DNA of 64,000 bases from Salinigranum rubrum (GCF_002906575.1 NZ_CP026309.1:3162001-3226000); one strand, 5' to 3'; numbered from the stretch's first letter, positions 37,310 through 46,233 are shown. A program made the numbers and translations. The notes: generated by a model from the sequence alone, not told the origin.

Positions 37310-38482
37310 ATGACAGAGCAACCGATACCGCTCGCCAGGCGCGTGGCCGAGGCGGACGAGACGATGATCCGAACGATGTACGACCTCGCCGAGCAGCAGT
37401 CGGGCGACCTCGTCAGGCTGGAGATCGGCGAACCCGACTTCGACACGCCGGCACACGTCATCGACGCGGCAGCGCGAGCGGCCAGAGCGGGCGCGACGCA
37501 CTACACCCCCAACGCGGGCGTCCCACAGCTTCGGGAGGCTATCGCCGAAAAGATGGAACGGGACCACGGTCTCGTCACCGACCCGAGCGAGGTCGTCGCG
37601 GCCGCGGGAGCGACCGAGGCGCTCTTCCTCACACTTTTGACGACCGCAGACGTTGGTGACGAGGTCGTTATTCCCACTCCGGCGTGGCCGCAGTACCGCC
37701 TACAGGTCCAACTCGTGGGCGCGACGCCGGTGGAGGTCCCCCTCTCGGCGGCGGAGGGGTTCGACCTCGACGCCGACCGCGTGATCGACGCGATAGGAGA
37801 CGAGACGGCGTGTGTCGTCCTGAACTCGCCGTCGAACCCGACGAGTCGGGTCTCCGACCCGGAGGTCGTGGACGGAATCGTCGACGCGGCGGCCGAACAC
37901 GACGCCGTCGTGGTGCTGGACGAGGTGTACGCCAGTCTCGACTACGCCGGCGACGGTCGGAGCCTCGCCGCCGACCGCGCTGCCGACAACGTCGTCGTCA
38001 TCAACGCCTGCTCCAAGCAGTACGCGATGACCGGCTGGCGGCTCGGCTGGCTCGTCGCCCCCGTACACCTTGCGGCGGCGGCGATCAAACTGCATCCGGG
38101 GACGTCCTCGTGTCCATCGAGCCTCTCACAGCACGGGGCGGTGGCCGCACTCACCGGCCCACAGGACGACGCGGAGGCGATGGCCCGCGCGTTCAGAGAG
38201 CGCCGCGACTACGTCCTCCAGCGCGTCGAGGAGATCCCCGCGCTCTCGTGTCCCACGCCCGAGGGAGGCTTCTACGCCTTCCTCGACGTGCGAGCGCTGG
38301 ACGGGACGAGCTTCGAGGTGGCCAGCCGACTCCTGAAGTCGCACGGCGTCGTGACCGTCCCCGGCGAGGGCTTCGGGGCGGGGGGCGAGGGGTTCGTCCG
38401 CGTGAGCTTCGCGAGCGGGATGGACGAACTCGAAGCGGGGTTCGACCGCATCGCCCGGATGGTCCGCGACGAACTCGCGTGA
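37310..38482 (+). CDS. PLP-dependent aminotransferase, class I/II
   Basis: 390 residues from ATG 37310; a GTG at 37298 overlaps the UspA stop but the ATG fits better. The PLP lysine is Lys236 in NACSKQYAMTGWRLGW, with LNSPSNPTSRV, VVLDEVYASLDY and the C-terminal Arg region GEGFVRVSFAS. The fold type I aspartate/aromatic aminotransferase-like group transfers amino groups between an amino acid and a 2-oxo acid. Substrate cannot be set from sequence; aspartate, alanine or aromatic acids are all possible. Confidence 0.94.
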   Translation: MTEQPIPLARRVAEADETMIRTMYDLAEQQSGDLVRLEIGEPDFDTPAHVIDAAARAARAGATHYTPNAGVPQLREAIAEKMERDHGLVTDPSEVVAAAGATEALFLTLLTTADVGDEVVIPTPAWPQYRLQVQLVGATPVEVPLSAAEGFDLDADRVIDAIGDETACVVLNSPSNPTSRVSDPEVVDGIVDAAAEHDAVVVLDEVYASLDYAGDGRSLAADRAADNVVVINACSKQYAMTGWRLGWLVAPVHLAAAAIKLHPGTSSCPSSLSQHGAVAALTGPQDDAEAMARAFRERRDYVLQRVEEIPALSCPTPEGGFYAFLDVRALDGTSFEVASRLLKSHGVVTVPGEGFGAGGEGFVRVSFASGMDELEAGFDRIARMVRDELA

Positions 38483-38535
38483 ACGGTGGGCGAGAGGTCG
38501 CTCGGACGGGAGACGTTGGGGCCTGGACGGAACGT

Positions 38536-39534
38536 TCAGAAGCGCCGAACGAGTGCTCGGTGGACCGCTCGTCTCTCCTCGTCGAGGGCTGCGAGGAGGC
38601 TCGTGCCGTCGGCGAGGATCGGATAGTTCGTCGCCGCGTCCAGATACAGGTATTCGTGGAGTTCGTCGAGGTCGTACCCCGACCAGCCGTTCGTCCGCTG
38701 CCGCTGACGGTCGTACAGGACCCGCTCACACGTCCGCGCGTGGGCGTCGAGGAACTCGTATCTCGCCACGAGGGGCCCGAACGGGTGCCGGTGGTACTCC
38801 CCGTCGTGGTCGGCCAGCGCCGTCGCGGCGGCCTCGAACGCCTCCCGCGCGGAGTCGAGGGCGTCGAGTTCTCGCTCGAGCGTCCTGACGTACGACCGGC
38901 GCATGTCGGCCGCCAGCAGCGCACCCCGAACGAACAACCGCTTGAACTGCGGCGTGAGCGTGTCCGTCGCCTCGAAGCCGCACGCGACCTCCTCGCCGAA
39001 CTCGACTCTGAGGCTCTCTTCGAAGTCGTCGCCGTAGTCGTCGTCGTAGTGCGGGACCGCCATCACCGTCTCGCGGTACGCACGTCGCACCGTCTCCAGT
39101 TGCGAGTCGCACGTCGGCGACCGGGCCAACATCCCCGTGTTCGTCGAGAGCCCCGTCGACAGCTGCGATCGGTGGGTCTCGAGGTCGGCGACCCGACCGG
39201 CGAACCGTTTGAACGCGCCGTGTTCGCACAGCGTCCGACACCGCTCCGTCCGGACGGTCTCGATGGCGTCCGCGACGTGTCTGGTGTAGCCCGCGACCAC
39301 ACACCCCGCACCGACCGTGGTCGGAGTCGTCGGACCTCGATGAGAGAGCGAGTGGCCCGCGACCGCTCCGCCGAGCGGCTGGGTCGTCTCCGCCGCGACC
39401 CGAGAGACCTCCACGAGATGCGCGACCGGCAATCGGAGGTGAAGCGACGACACGCCCACTCCCGTCCAGAACAGCGCGGTTCCGAGGGCGACGACGCAGA
39501 GACCGAAGATGCGACTCCAACGGCTGGCAATCAT
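38536..39534 (-). CDS. Haloarchaeal protein of unknown function with N-terminal membrane anchor (DUF7260-like)
   Basis: 332 residues. The N-terminus SRWSRIFGLCVVALGTALFW is a signal or anchor helix. The remainder is alpha-helical and acidic, with a conserved-looking stretch of paired Cys (ETVRTERCRTLCEHGAFKRFA) and long helices near 205-260 (RRSYVRTLERELDALDSARE). I recognise it as a haloarchaeal lineage-specific type (DUF7260-like, from memory) with no known function. A monocistronic gene convergent with the aminotransferase; the extracellular or membrane-proximal location is inferred from the anchor. Confidence 0.7.
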   Translation of the reverse strand: MIASRWSRIFGLCVVALGTALFWTGVGVSSLHLRLPVAHLVEVSRVAAETTQPLGGAVAGHSLSHRGPTTPTTVGAGCVVAGYTRHVADAIETVRTERCRTLCEHGAFKRFAGRVADLETHRSQLSTGLSTNTGMLARSPTCDSQLETVRRAYRETVMAVPHYDDDYGDDFEESLRVEFGEEVACGFEATDTLTPQFKRLFVRGALLAADMRRSYVRTLERELDALDSAREAFEAAATALADHDGEYHRHPFGPLVARYEFLDAHARTCERVLYDRQRQRTNGWSGYDLDELHEYLYLDAATNYPILADGTSLLAALDEERRAVHRALVRRF

Positions 39535-39647
39535 GGCGCATGATAGTTGTCCTCACGTGTCATAGTTGTTTGTAAACGTCACAGTAGACTGTTACCACTC
39601 AGAAGTGGCGCGGCGCTGTCGACAGCGAACCGACCCGCGGCGGTGTC

Positions 39648-40922
39648 TCACCCCTCACTCGCTGCGGACCGCCGCTCGGGGGCGAACCTGGTGACGGCCA
39701 GAACCGTGACCGCGGTCGCTCCCAGCGCCACCGCGGCGATTGCCCCGAACGTCGCCTGCACGCCGAACCACTGGATGAGATAGCCGAAAACCGGCGGCGC
39801 GATGGCGTTCCCGAGCATGATTCCGATGGTGACGATGGCGAAACTCTTCGCGATGGTGTCGCCGGTGGCCAGTCGCTCGGTCAGTTCGTCCCGGGCGGGA
39901 ATCGCGATACTCCTGACGCCACCCAGCACGAGGAACAAGCCGATCACGACGAGGGCGGGGACGACCTGCGCGGCGATGAGGACGAGTAACGCCGTGAGGC
40001 CGACGTAGCTGACGACGAGGACGCGACCGCCGCCGAAGTGGTCGGTGAGATACCCGCCGACGAGGATGGAGCCCGCGCCCACGACGAAGAGACCGGTCAG
40101 GACCAGGTTCGCGGCGCTCAGCGACAGGTCGTACCCGTCGGTCAGGAACACGACGGTGTAGGAGGTCAACCCCCAGTTGGCAGTCGAGGCCAGCAGGGTG
40201 AGAAGCGCGACCGCGAGGATACCGCGGTCGCCGAGGAGCGTCCCCAGTTCGGCGCGGACGCGGTGTGTGAGCGATTCGTCGGCCGACGACCGCGAGGTGT
40301 CGACGTTCGGTGCCGAGACGTCGTCGTCGACACGCCAGGCGACGACGGCGGTGACGACCACCGCGTACACGAGTCCGACGGCGGCCAGCAGGCCGATGGC
40401 GTGACGCCAGGTGAGTCCCACGACCGCGATGGCGACGGTGAAGACCACCGGCGGCGTCGCGAAGCCGAGGCTTCCGCCGAAGTTGTACACGGCGAACGCG
40501 CGACCGCGGGTGTCCGACGTGGTAGCGTCCGTGAGGAGCGGGTAGTGTGCCGCGTGGTGGCCGGCGACGCCGATGCCGAGAACGACCTGTCCGACGACCA
40601 GTTCCGGGAATCCGGGCGCGAGCGCGACGATGAACGCACCGACCGCACCGAGCACCGACGAGAGCCCGAGGGCGATGCTCCGGTCGTAGTTGTCGGCCAG
40701 GTAGCCGAACGGGAGTTGGAAGGCGGTGTTGACCAGCGCCTGTACCCCCATCGCCAGCCCCAGCATCGAGATGGAGACGTTCAGGTCCGTCGAGAGGATC
40801 GGGAGAATCGGTGGGAGGAGCACGAGGAACGCGTGGTTGACGAACTGCGACCCGCTGATGAGTCCGACGACCACCGCCGTCTGCTTCGAGACGGACGTCG
40901 CTCCGTCACCGACATCGAACAC
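39648..40922 (-). CDS. MFS transporter
   Basis: 424 residues from GTG 40922. Twelve hydrophobic segments; the loop 2-3 motif is GYLADNYDRSIALG (major-facilitator motif A, G-x3-D-x2-R), and VLGIGVAGHHAAHYPLL is the GxGxxG-containing helix. This style resembles NNP/fosmidomycin-resistance-like and nitrate/sugar exporters; direction and substrate are unclear. A TATA box (complement of 40948-40954, CTTTATA) is about 28 nt from the GTG, giving a leaderless transcript and supporting this start. It is the last clearly core-type gene before the accessory region. Confidence 0.92.
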   Translation of the reverse strand: MFDVGDGATSVSKQTAVVVGLISGSQFVNHAFLVLLPPILPILSTDLNVSISMLGLAMGVQALVNTAFQLPFGYLADNYDRSIALGLSSVLGAVGAFIVALAPGFPELVVGQVVLGIGVAGHHAAHYPLLTDATTSDTRGRAFAVYNFGGSLGFATPPVVFTVAIAVVGLTWRHAIGLLAAVGLVYAVVVTAVVAWRVDDDVSAPNVDTSRSSADESLTHRVRAELGTLLGDRGILAVALLTLLASTANWGLTSYTVVFLTDGYDLSLSAANLVLTGLFVVGAGSILVGGYLTDHFGGGRVLVVSYVGLTALLVLIAAQVVPALVVIGLFLVLGGVRSIAIPARDELTERLATGDTIAKSFAIVTIGIMLGNAIAPPVFGYLIQWFGVQATFGAIAAVALGATAVTVLAVTRFAPERRSAASEG

Positions 40923-41613
40923 TCCCTACAGGTAGATGCAACCGAGGTATAAAGACGGAGTATTGCGGAACCCCCTTCCGCTTTCGAGCGGGTCGACAGG
41001 GATTACTCGACTGGACGACCGTCCCCAGCGGGGCGAGTGGAGGGTGATCGGACCGAAGGCTGTCGACCTCGGAAAATTGTTAAAATTAATTGCTCGATTA
41101 TCTTCGAGACGATCGTGTCTGTCAGTGTCGAGTGATTCTGCTCGGTTTGGTTTCGTTATCCGAAATAAACCAGGGTTTAAACGCGTACTTCTATCGATAT
41201 CGTGGGCAATTTTCCATTCTGATCAGAAATCACAGCTGGTCCATCGATCGTGACCGATCGTATCAATCACGTGGTAGCGCGTTCTCTTGTCGTGGTCTTA
41301 GGGCTTCTAATCCGAAAATTCTCGGATCTCGTCGCAATCGCTCGACAGTGCGCCGAGGAGAGTACACAGACACGCGTCGTGTATCGAGTACAGTCTAATG
41401 AGTATTTAGTTCTAATTTCTTTTTCGGGCTCGGTGGGGAAAACGACCCGGGAGATGTCGCTCTCTCACACGGGAGGGCGGGATTCGAGCGCTGCCGCTGG
41501 CCGGTCAGCGTAAATAAAAGTGGAGCCAGCCGTTCGTCAGTTGCCGCCGCCGAACATCTGGCGCCTATTAGGCCGTAACCAACTAATACCTGGAGTGAAT
41601 TAGGCAATATAAG
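40923..41613. other. 691-bp gap at the core/accessory boundary
   Basis: The left end holds the MFS promoter. From about 41070 AT content rises sharply. No gene is convincing. A minus-strand stretch at 41463-41497 (CTCGAATCCCGCCCTCCCG) superficially resembles the T-arm/acceptor end of a tRNA but lacks the other arms. This is where an attachment site for the adjacent integrase would be expected; none could be proven. Confidence 0.4.
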
Positions 41614-42891
41614 ATGAACGTAGACGACACCAACAACACCGCTCGAAAGCTCGAACGGCAGTGGGAATTGCTTGAGGAAGCCGATATCAACGACACTGAC
41701 CGCAAAACCATTGCCAGGTTCGTGCGGGTCCAACGCAAGGGCAACGAAGCACTTGAGAAAAACACATTGATCGCAGACCTTAGCCGGCTGCGATGCGCTT
41801 CGACGTGGTCGGAGAGTCCGCTCGTTGAGATGAACTATGCCGACGTTCAGGATTTGATGGATTTTCTTCTCACTAGCAAACGTCAGGGGGGGAGGGGACT
41901 TTCGCCCGATGGAACCGCATTTAATGGATACAAAGACATCTTCCGAGTCTTTTTTCGCTGGCTCACCGAACAGCCGAACCAGTCTGATTTCCCCTTTTGG
42001 GAGGAGATTGAAACCAAGAGTCAGTCGATCAATCGTATCGATGAGGAACAACTCCTCAGTGAGGAGGACATCAATCTGCTGAAGGAAGGAACTCGGAACC
42101 CTAGAGATGCCACCATTATCGAATTTCTCGCTGACTCCGGTGCGCGCATCACGCTCGCCACTCAGCTTCGCGTTAAGGATATTCACGACCTCGACACGAA
42201 ACGTCCGTACTTCACCCCGAACCCGAATGGTGAGGGTCATAAAGGGGCCCCGGACAAGCAATACCCAATTCTCCGGAGCCGGGCGGATATTAGGGCTTGG
42301 ATCAACCAGTATCATCCCGATCCGAGGCCCATTGCCCCACTGTGGCCGGTTCTTAGAGGTTATGACGTCGGAAATCCGCAGGACTGTGCCGTGAGCAGTG
42401 ATAGCCTCCGAGGAGCTCTCTCGCGGGCAGCCGGCCGTGTGGATATTGAGAAGCCTGTCAACCCTCACAACTTTCGACACATGGCTATCACTCGACTGTC
42501 TCAAGAGGGATACTCGCCGCAAGAGATCCGACACATCGCTGGCTGGGCGGACGATCGAATGCTGGAGAAGTATGACAACACCAACGACAGGCGGCGTAAC
42601 GAGCAAATCGGCCTCAAGGCGGGATTTCTTGACGAGACTGAGGCTGAAACCGGACCTTCTGTGCCCCAGTCCTGTGGAAACTGTAGGGAGACGCTGGCAC
42701 CCGAGGCCCGGTTCTGCCCCAGATGTGGCACGTCCACTACCGAAAAAGCAATCGAGGCTCTCCAAGAGCAGGACAATCGAATATTCGAATCGGCTGTAGG
42801 TGCGGATGATGAACTCGCTACTGCTGTACTCCAGCTTCGAGAACTGTTCGAGGAGTATCCAGTCCTCCGTGAGGTCACACTGAGTGTGTAG
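41614..42891 (+). CDS. Tyrosine recombinase/integrase with C-terminal zinc ribbon
   Basis: 425 residues. An N-terminal SAM-like core-binding domain (1-135) is followed by a catalytic domain with Arg178 (ADSGARITLATQL), His285-x2-Arg288 (NPHNFRHMAITRL), His307 (RHIAGW) and the nucleophile Tyr320 (LEKYDN). A zinc ribbon is formed by Cys354/Cys357 and Cys368/Cys371, and a short helical tail ends the protein. Catalyses site-specific DNA strand exchange for integration or excision. Codon usage is less GC-biased than the genes before it. The zinc ribbon is a feature of many haloarchaeal XerC/D-like integrases of proviruses and islands. It marks the left side of the accessory region. Confidence 0.92.
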   Translation: MNVDDTNNTARKLERQWELLEEADINDTDRKTIARFVRVQRKGNEALEKNTLIADLSRLRCASTWSESPLVEMNYADVQDLMDFLLTSKRQGGRGLSPDGTAFNGYKDIFRVFFRWLTEQPNQSDFPFWEEIETKSQSINRIDEEQLLSEEDINLLKEGTRNPRDATIIEFLADSGARITLATQLRVKDIHDLDTKRPYFTPNPNGEGHKGAPDKQYPILRSRADIRAWINQYHPDPRPIAPLWPVLRGYDVGNPQDCAVSSDSLRGALSRAAGRVDIEKPVNPHNFRHMAITRLSQEGYSPQEIRHIAGWADDRMLEKYDNTNDRRRNEQIGLKAGFLDETEAETGPSVPQSCGNCRETLAPEARFCPRCGTSTTEKAIEALQEQDNRIFESAVGADDELATAVLQLRELFEEYPVLREVTLSV

Positions 42892-42896
42892 CAACA

Positions 42897-43055
42897 TCAC
42901 CATCCTCCCTCATCAACGAGTTCTAGTGCTCGTTCAGCGTCTTCGGCAACTGGGAGGTCCGACTCCGCTAGCCGTTTAAACGTCTCGTAATTGTCTTCAA
43001 CAACATCCGCAGGGTCAACCGATCCACTGTCATCGAAGTTCGTATTTTGGGTCAT
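42897..43055 (-). CDS. Small acidic protein (52 aa), unknown
   Basis: The ORF reads MTQNTNFDDSGSVDPADVVE and ends LVDEGGW, rich in Asp/Glu with two predicted helices. Composition and acidic character match haloarchaeal proteins, in contrast to shadow frames nearby. It is convergent with the integrase (stops five bases apart). No motif; could be an island accessory factor such as an excisionase-size protein, but that is a guess. Confidence 0.5.
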   Translation of the reverse strand: MTQNTNFDDSGSVDPADVVEDNYETFKRLAESDLPVAEDAERALELVDEGGW

Positions 43056-43300
43056 TTTTTACGTCGGGGGTTGCATGCGGCCGAACCACTGGTTCGATCG
43101 ACGCCGTAGGCAAATTCCGACGAATCACCCGGAACTCCTTTGACCGTGGAAGAGTCACATCTGATTGCGGAGTTTGGGCTCTCTGTGACCTACGAGGGTC
43201 GACCGCTCCGTACCGCTGCTTTCGGCGTCTGCAACCCACTCCGACCAAGAACCAGGTCGCAGACGTCGACTGTCTCTGAATTCGCATACTCAGCCGTATG

Positions 43301-43435
43301 TCATCTCGTATCAGGCTCGTACTGCTCTACCATCTTCCGCAGCAGGGTATCATACGATTCTCCAGCTCGCTTCTGTGCCTTAACGAGATCGCGCGTCTGG
43401 CACGAGCAGGGAATACGGGTCTCGTTCGCGCTCAT
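43301..43435 (-). CDS. Small antitoxin-like protein (44 aa, DUF7557-like)
   Basis: From ATG 43435 it reads MSANETRIPCSCQTRDLVKA and then QKRAGESYDTLLRKMVEQYE. The second part is the pattern of short haloarchaeal VapB/DUF7557-type proteins (x-LKxxKR-x-x-ESYDxLLxxM), usually DNA-binding antitoxins. No toxin gene is recognisable beside it, so it is orphaned or the partner is undescribed. The frame is open further upstream, but no conserved sequence is seen there. A BRE/TATA-like CCGAAATAGTTTTA (minus strand, about 43477-43490) precedes it. Confidence 0.55.
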   Translation of the reverse strand: MSANETRIPCSCQTRDLVKAQKRAGESYDTLLRKMVEQYEPDTR

Positions 43436-43526
43436 TTGTTCGTTGACCTCATTACACACGTGTACCGTACCGGTAAAACTATTTCGGACGAGGTGAATTG
43501 TATTTTTAGGCAGTAATCGATTAACT

Positions 43527-44198
43527 ATGTTCAACGGTGAAGACTCACTATCGGGAGATGATAGAGGCGATAATAACGAAGACCGAAGCCAGGAGGGGCC
43601 GATCCCGACTCAGATCTCGTCGGGGCTTCCGTTGTCCCCGAAAGAGCGGCCTCGTGGTATTCTGTCACAAACCGACCGCGAGTATCTGTGTGGATTGAAA
43701 GAGTACAAACACGAACAATCAGAAGCCAATCGTCGTCAAGATATAAGAAATCGAATAAAAAATGGCTTAGAGGATTTCATTTTTTTGTGGCTACTACTGA
43801 ATGATGATGACCGTAACCAACTGTTCACCGAGATGGGAACGGAGTTAGTCGACATAAGTATCGAGTCTGCAATCGCGTTCTTTTATTTAGGTATAGGTCG
43901 TGAAAGCGACCGGGTAGAGGATCTTATCGAGAAGGGGATTTATTTAGGTGCAAACTCTGGATCCGGCGACGACTTGACAGGAGAGGTTACTGACGTTCAG
44001 GTCTCGATCGATATTAAGCGAAATCCCGACGTGGAGAAAATAAAAAAGAAGATGGATAGAGGAAGTCATGACGAACTAACACCCGCAGAGATCGGTGTTC
44101 TTGTTCGGAAGGGTGAATTAAGCCCAGATGATCTAAAAAGGCTGGAAGGATCATGGTCTCCTGTTTCGATTGGTGAGTACTCCGATAGAATTGAGTGA
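43527..44198 (+). CDS. Haloarchaeal mobile-element protein of unknown function
   Basis: 223 residues, low-GC for this genome. A disordered N-terminus (1-45) is followed by LSQTDREYLCGLKEYKHEQS, EANRRQDIRNRIKNGLEDFI: a Tyr/Arg-rich helical block that I recall recurring in haloarchaeal accessory genes. A helical region follows with DVEKIKKKMDRGSHDELTPA and a last small helical domain (AEIGVLVRKGELSPDDLKRL). It does not match a named family I know. The plus-strand gene stands alone between two minus-strand groups. Confidence 0.65.
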   Translation: MFNGEDSLSGDDRGDNNEDRSQEGPIPTQISSGLPLSPKERPRGILSQTDREYLCGLKEYKHEQSEANRRQDIRNRIKNGLEDFIFLWLLLNDDDRNQLFTEMGTELVDISIESAIAFFYLGIGRESDRVEDLIEKGIYLGANSGSGDDLTGEVTDVQVSIDIKRNPDVEKIKKKMDRGSHDELTPAEIGVLVRKGELSPDDLKRLEGSWSPVSIGEYSDRIE

Positions 44199-44341
44199 GG
44201 GCCGGCATCGATGAATTGGGGACCCACATACTACAATTAATCAACATTTTTTCAATCAACACAACACTGTCACTTATCATACAAATTTTTACCAGATTAT
44301 ATTCCCCAATAGATGACTGCAGTCGTATTGTAAAATGTGTA
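44199..44341. other. AT-rich intergenic segment
   Basis: 143 bp of very AT-rich DNA (AATTAATCAACATTTTTTCA) between convergent genes. T-runs could terminate transcription in both directions; no coding content is seen. Confidence 0.35.
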
Positions 44342-45076
44342 TCATCGGAATACATCAAACGTTGTTTGTTCGTTATTAAGAGCGCTCCACCGAGCATCGG
44401 GTTCTGCCCAAGCCCAGAATTGCCTCGTTGAGCCGTGAATGACCTCGCCAGTGTTAACAGCACCACCGTGAGCGATGACGTGACAGCGATTACAGAGGAC
44501 AGCGAGGTTCTCCATTACCGCAGGTCCGTCTTGTCTCGCTGGGTCAATGTGATGTACAACGGTCTGTTCCGTTGATTCACAGCGAACGCAACGGTCGTCA
44601 TCTCGCTCACGCACTCGCTTTGCTAACGCGGGCGGGGCTTGGTGCTCTCGCTGTTTTCTTGACCACTGTTTTTCGCGGACTATTTGTTGCTCAGCATCCC
44701 ACTCGAACCGCCTTGCATGGCCTGCACTGCATCCGACGACCTCTGCGAGAATACGAGAGGGAATGCTGTACTCAAACACTAACAGGAGCTTCTTGATTTG
44801 TGCTTGGTACGTCTCATCCGGATCGCAGGCTCGACCAACATACTCCGTGTATACCCCTACAAGCTCGTTCTCTATCCAGTCACGCTCACCTCCGAAGTCA
44901 TAGCCTGTCTCACCACCATCCCTCCGGTGACGAGCTGACCCGTGATCATTATCTTGCCTCTTTTGATTATTACACCCACAGCTGGGCCGAAAGCGAACCT
45001 CTCGACGCTGTTTCAACAGAGCAGCGTGTCTATTCCGAAGTTCAGTCAGCCATCTTTGTGAGTCACCCAGTTCCAT
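44342..45076 (-). CDS. HNH endonuclease
   Basis: 244 residues from ATG 45076. The N-terminal 150 residues are acidic then basic, including a small Cys pair (PSCGCNNQ) and a helical DNA-binding-like part (VVGCSAGHARRFEWDAE). The C-terminal HNH domain carries structural Cys163/Cys166 and Cys195/Cys198, the His pair 175-176 (VVHHIDP), Asn190 and His199/His203 (CHVIAHGG). It should cleave DNA using one divalent metal. It follows the DEDD-exonuclease gene after 19 bp on the same strand, so the two are probably one operon facing away from the PhiH1-like repressor. Confidence 0.85.
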   Translation of the reverse strand: MELGDSQRWLTELRNRHAALLKQRREVRFRPSCGCNNQKRQDNDHGSARHRRDGGETGYDFGGERDWIENELVGVYTEYVGRACDPDETYQAQIKKLLLVFEYSIPSRILAEVVGCSAGHARRFEWDAEQQIVREKQWSRKQREHQAPPALAKRVRERDDDRCVRCESTEQTVVHHIDPARQDGPAVMENLAVLCNRCHVIAHGGAVNTGEVIHGSTRQFWAWAEPDARWSALNNEQTTFDVFR

Positions 45077-45095
45077 CGTTGCAATCGTCGTTCTA

Positions 45096-45821
45096 TTAGC
45101 GGCAGGGGTTGTCGAATGGACGCCGATCAGCAAGCGTGAACAGTGGTTCGACGTCAGACAACGCGTACTGCCTCAACATCTCTTCTAGCTCGTGGAACTG
45201 CCGCGTGTCCGTCTCGTCAGCGTCGTATTGGTCCAGATAGATCTCGCCCAATAGCGCTACATCAGAGCTGAGTAGTTCCGGAGTACCTCGATCACGTGGA
45301 GCACGGAGCTCGTCTATGTTTATTCCGTGGTTGTATTCTGTCCATCGGGTTTCAGCGACCTCAAAACCAGCTCGGTTGCATGCCTCTTCCAGACTGGTGT
45401 ACTGCCCATACGCGGACCACGCGTCATGGATGAGATCGTCGCTCTCGATTGTATCTAAAAATATCGTGAGTTCTACCTGCAGAGATTGTTGCGCGCCGAG
45501 ATTCTTCGCTGCAAGCCGTGCGCGACCCACGAGGTGGTGGAAGTCGAATGCGTCACCGTTGTAGCTCAGAATGGTTTCCGGCTCTCGCGAAATACATCGG
45601 TCAAGAGCTGCTCCAACAACCTCAAGTTCTGTATTTGATCCCCACCCCTTGCGGAATAGGACGGTGCTTTCGATATCTCCGGTAGAGGCGTGTTCATAAC
45701 CTATTGAAACCGCGAACACCTCAAAGTCTCGTGAGTCGGTGAAGTCCGGGCGTCGTCCATTGGGAATACTGGGGCTGACTGTCTCGATATCGAGGGCCAG
45801 CCGTCCACTTCTTTGGTTCAT
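45096..45821 (-). CDS. DEDD-type 3'-5' exonuclease-like (RNase H fold, PolB-exo related)
   Basis: 241 residues. The three exonuclease motifs are complete: Asp11-x-Glu13 (LALDIETVS), Asn88-x4-Asp93 (ILSYNGDAFDFHHL) and Tyr219-x3-Asp223 (RQYALSDVEP). This is the arrangement of the proofreading domain of family-B DNA polymerases, but no polymerase domain follows; it is a stand-alone exonuclease acting on single-stranded 3' ends of DNA or RNA. The region between motifs II and III is longer than a minimal exonuclease. Linked to the HNH gene (19 bp) and divergent from a PhiH1-type repressor across a palindromic regulatory region. Confidence 0.82.
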   Translation of the reverse strand: MNQRSGRLALDIETVSPSIPNGRRPDFTDSRDFEVFAVSIGYEHASTGDIESTVLFRKGWGSNTELEVVGAALDRCISREPETILSYNGDAFDFHHLVGRARLAAKNLGAQQSLQVELTIFLDTIESDDLIHDAWSAYGQYTSLEEACNRAGFEVAETRWTEYNHGINIDELRAPRDRGTPELLSSDVALLGEIYLDQYDADETDTRQFHELEEMLRQYALSDVEPLFTLADRRPFDNPCR

Positions 45822-45884
45822 AACGGGCCTGATGTCCTCCTGTTAGTTGGCGGCCGCAGCCGCTGGTGCTACAGTTTGGACGAT

Positions 45885-45955
45885 AGTCAATTACAATTGA
45901 CTCAAAGACTAAATATCTAACTCAAATAATTTTCATTTGACTATTCGATGAAAAT
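45885..45955. promoter_or_regulatory. Palindromic operator region between the exonuclease and PhiH1-like repressor genes
   Basis: Two inverted repeats: AGTCAATT-AC-AATTGACT at 45885-45902 (8-bp arms, 2-bp centre) and ATTTTCAT/ATGAAAAT at 45929-45936/45948-45955 (8-bp arms, 11-bp spacer). The half-site TTGACT recurs at 45937-45942 inside the second spacer. Very AT-rich, just before the repressor start at 45982. Likely binding sites for the PhiH1-like repressor. Confidence 0.6.
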
Positions 45956-45981
45956 ATACGACACATAAATAATTCTGGTAC

Positions 45982-46233
45982 ATGCGGCTCTCCGCGAACT
46001 GGATGTCTATCGCTGATGACCGTATTCTGGAATTTCTTCACGAGGAAGGGCCGCGGAGCCCCTCTAAAATCCATGAAGATGGACGTGTACGTTTCAGCCG
46101 CCAACATATCAATATGCGTTGTAAAAAACTAGAAGAGTATGACTTAGTCCAGAATCTAGGAAATGGTGTTTATTCAATCACAGAACAGGGAAGAGAGTAT
46201 CTCGAGGGAGATATCGACGCAAATGAATTGTGA
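45982..46233 (+). CDS. PhiH1-like repressor (winged helix)
   Basis: 83 residues. WMSIADDRILEFLHEEGPRS, SRQHINMRCKKLEEYDLVQN and GNGVYSITEQGREYLEGDID match the PhiH1 repressor family, a single winged helix whose recognition helix lies near residues 38-52. These proteins keep haloviral and plasmid genes silent by operator binding. It is divergent from the exonuclease/HNH pair, and the intervening palindromes fit as its operators. The 3' end overlaps on the opposite strand the end of a decayed nuclease gene. Confidence 0.9.
   Translation: MRLSANWMSIADDRILEFLHEEGPRSPSKIHEDGRVRFSRQHINMRCKKLEEYDLVQNLGNGVYSITEQGREYLEGDIDANEL

Noticed and set aside
37684-39543. A 619-codon plus-strand frame across the aminotransferase and the DUF7260-like gene
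   Set aside because: Arg/Gly-rich shadow; both overlapped genes have recognisable protein features on their own frames.
41463-41497. tRNA-like T-arm/acceptor end on the minus strand, possible att site
   Set aside because: The matching 5' acceptor strand, D-arm and anticodon arm are absent, and no second copy was found for a direct-repeat att pair.
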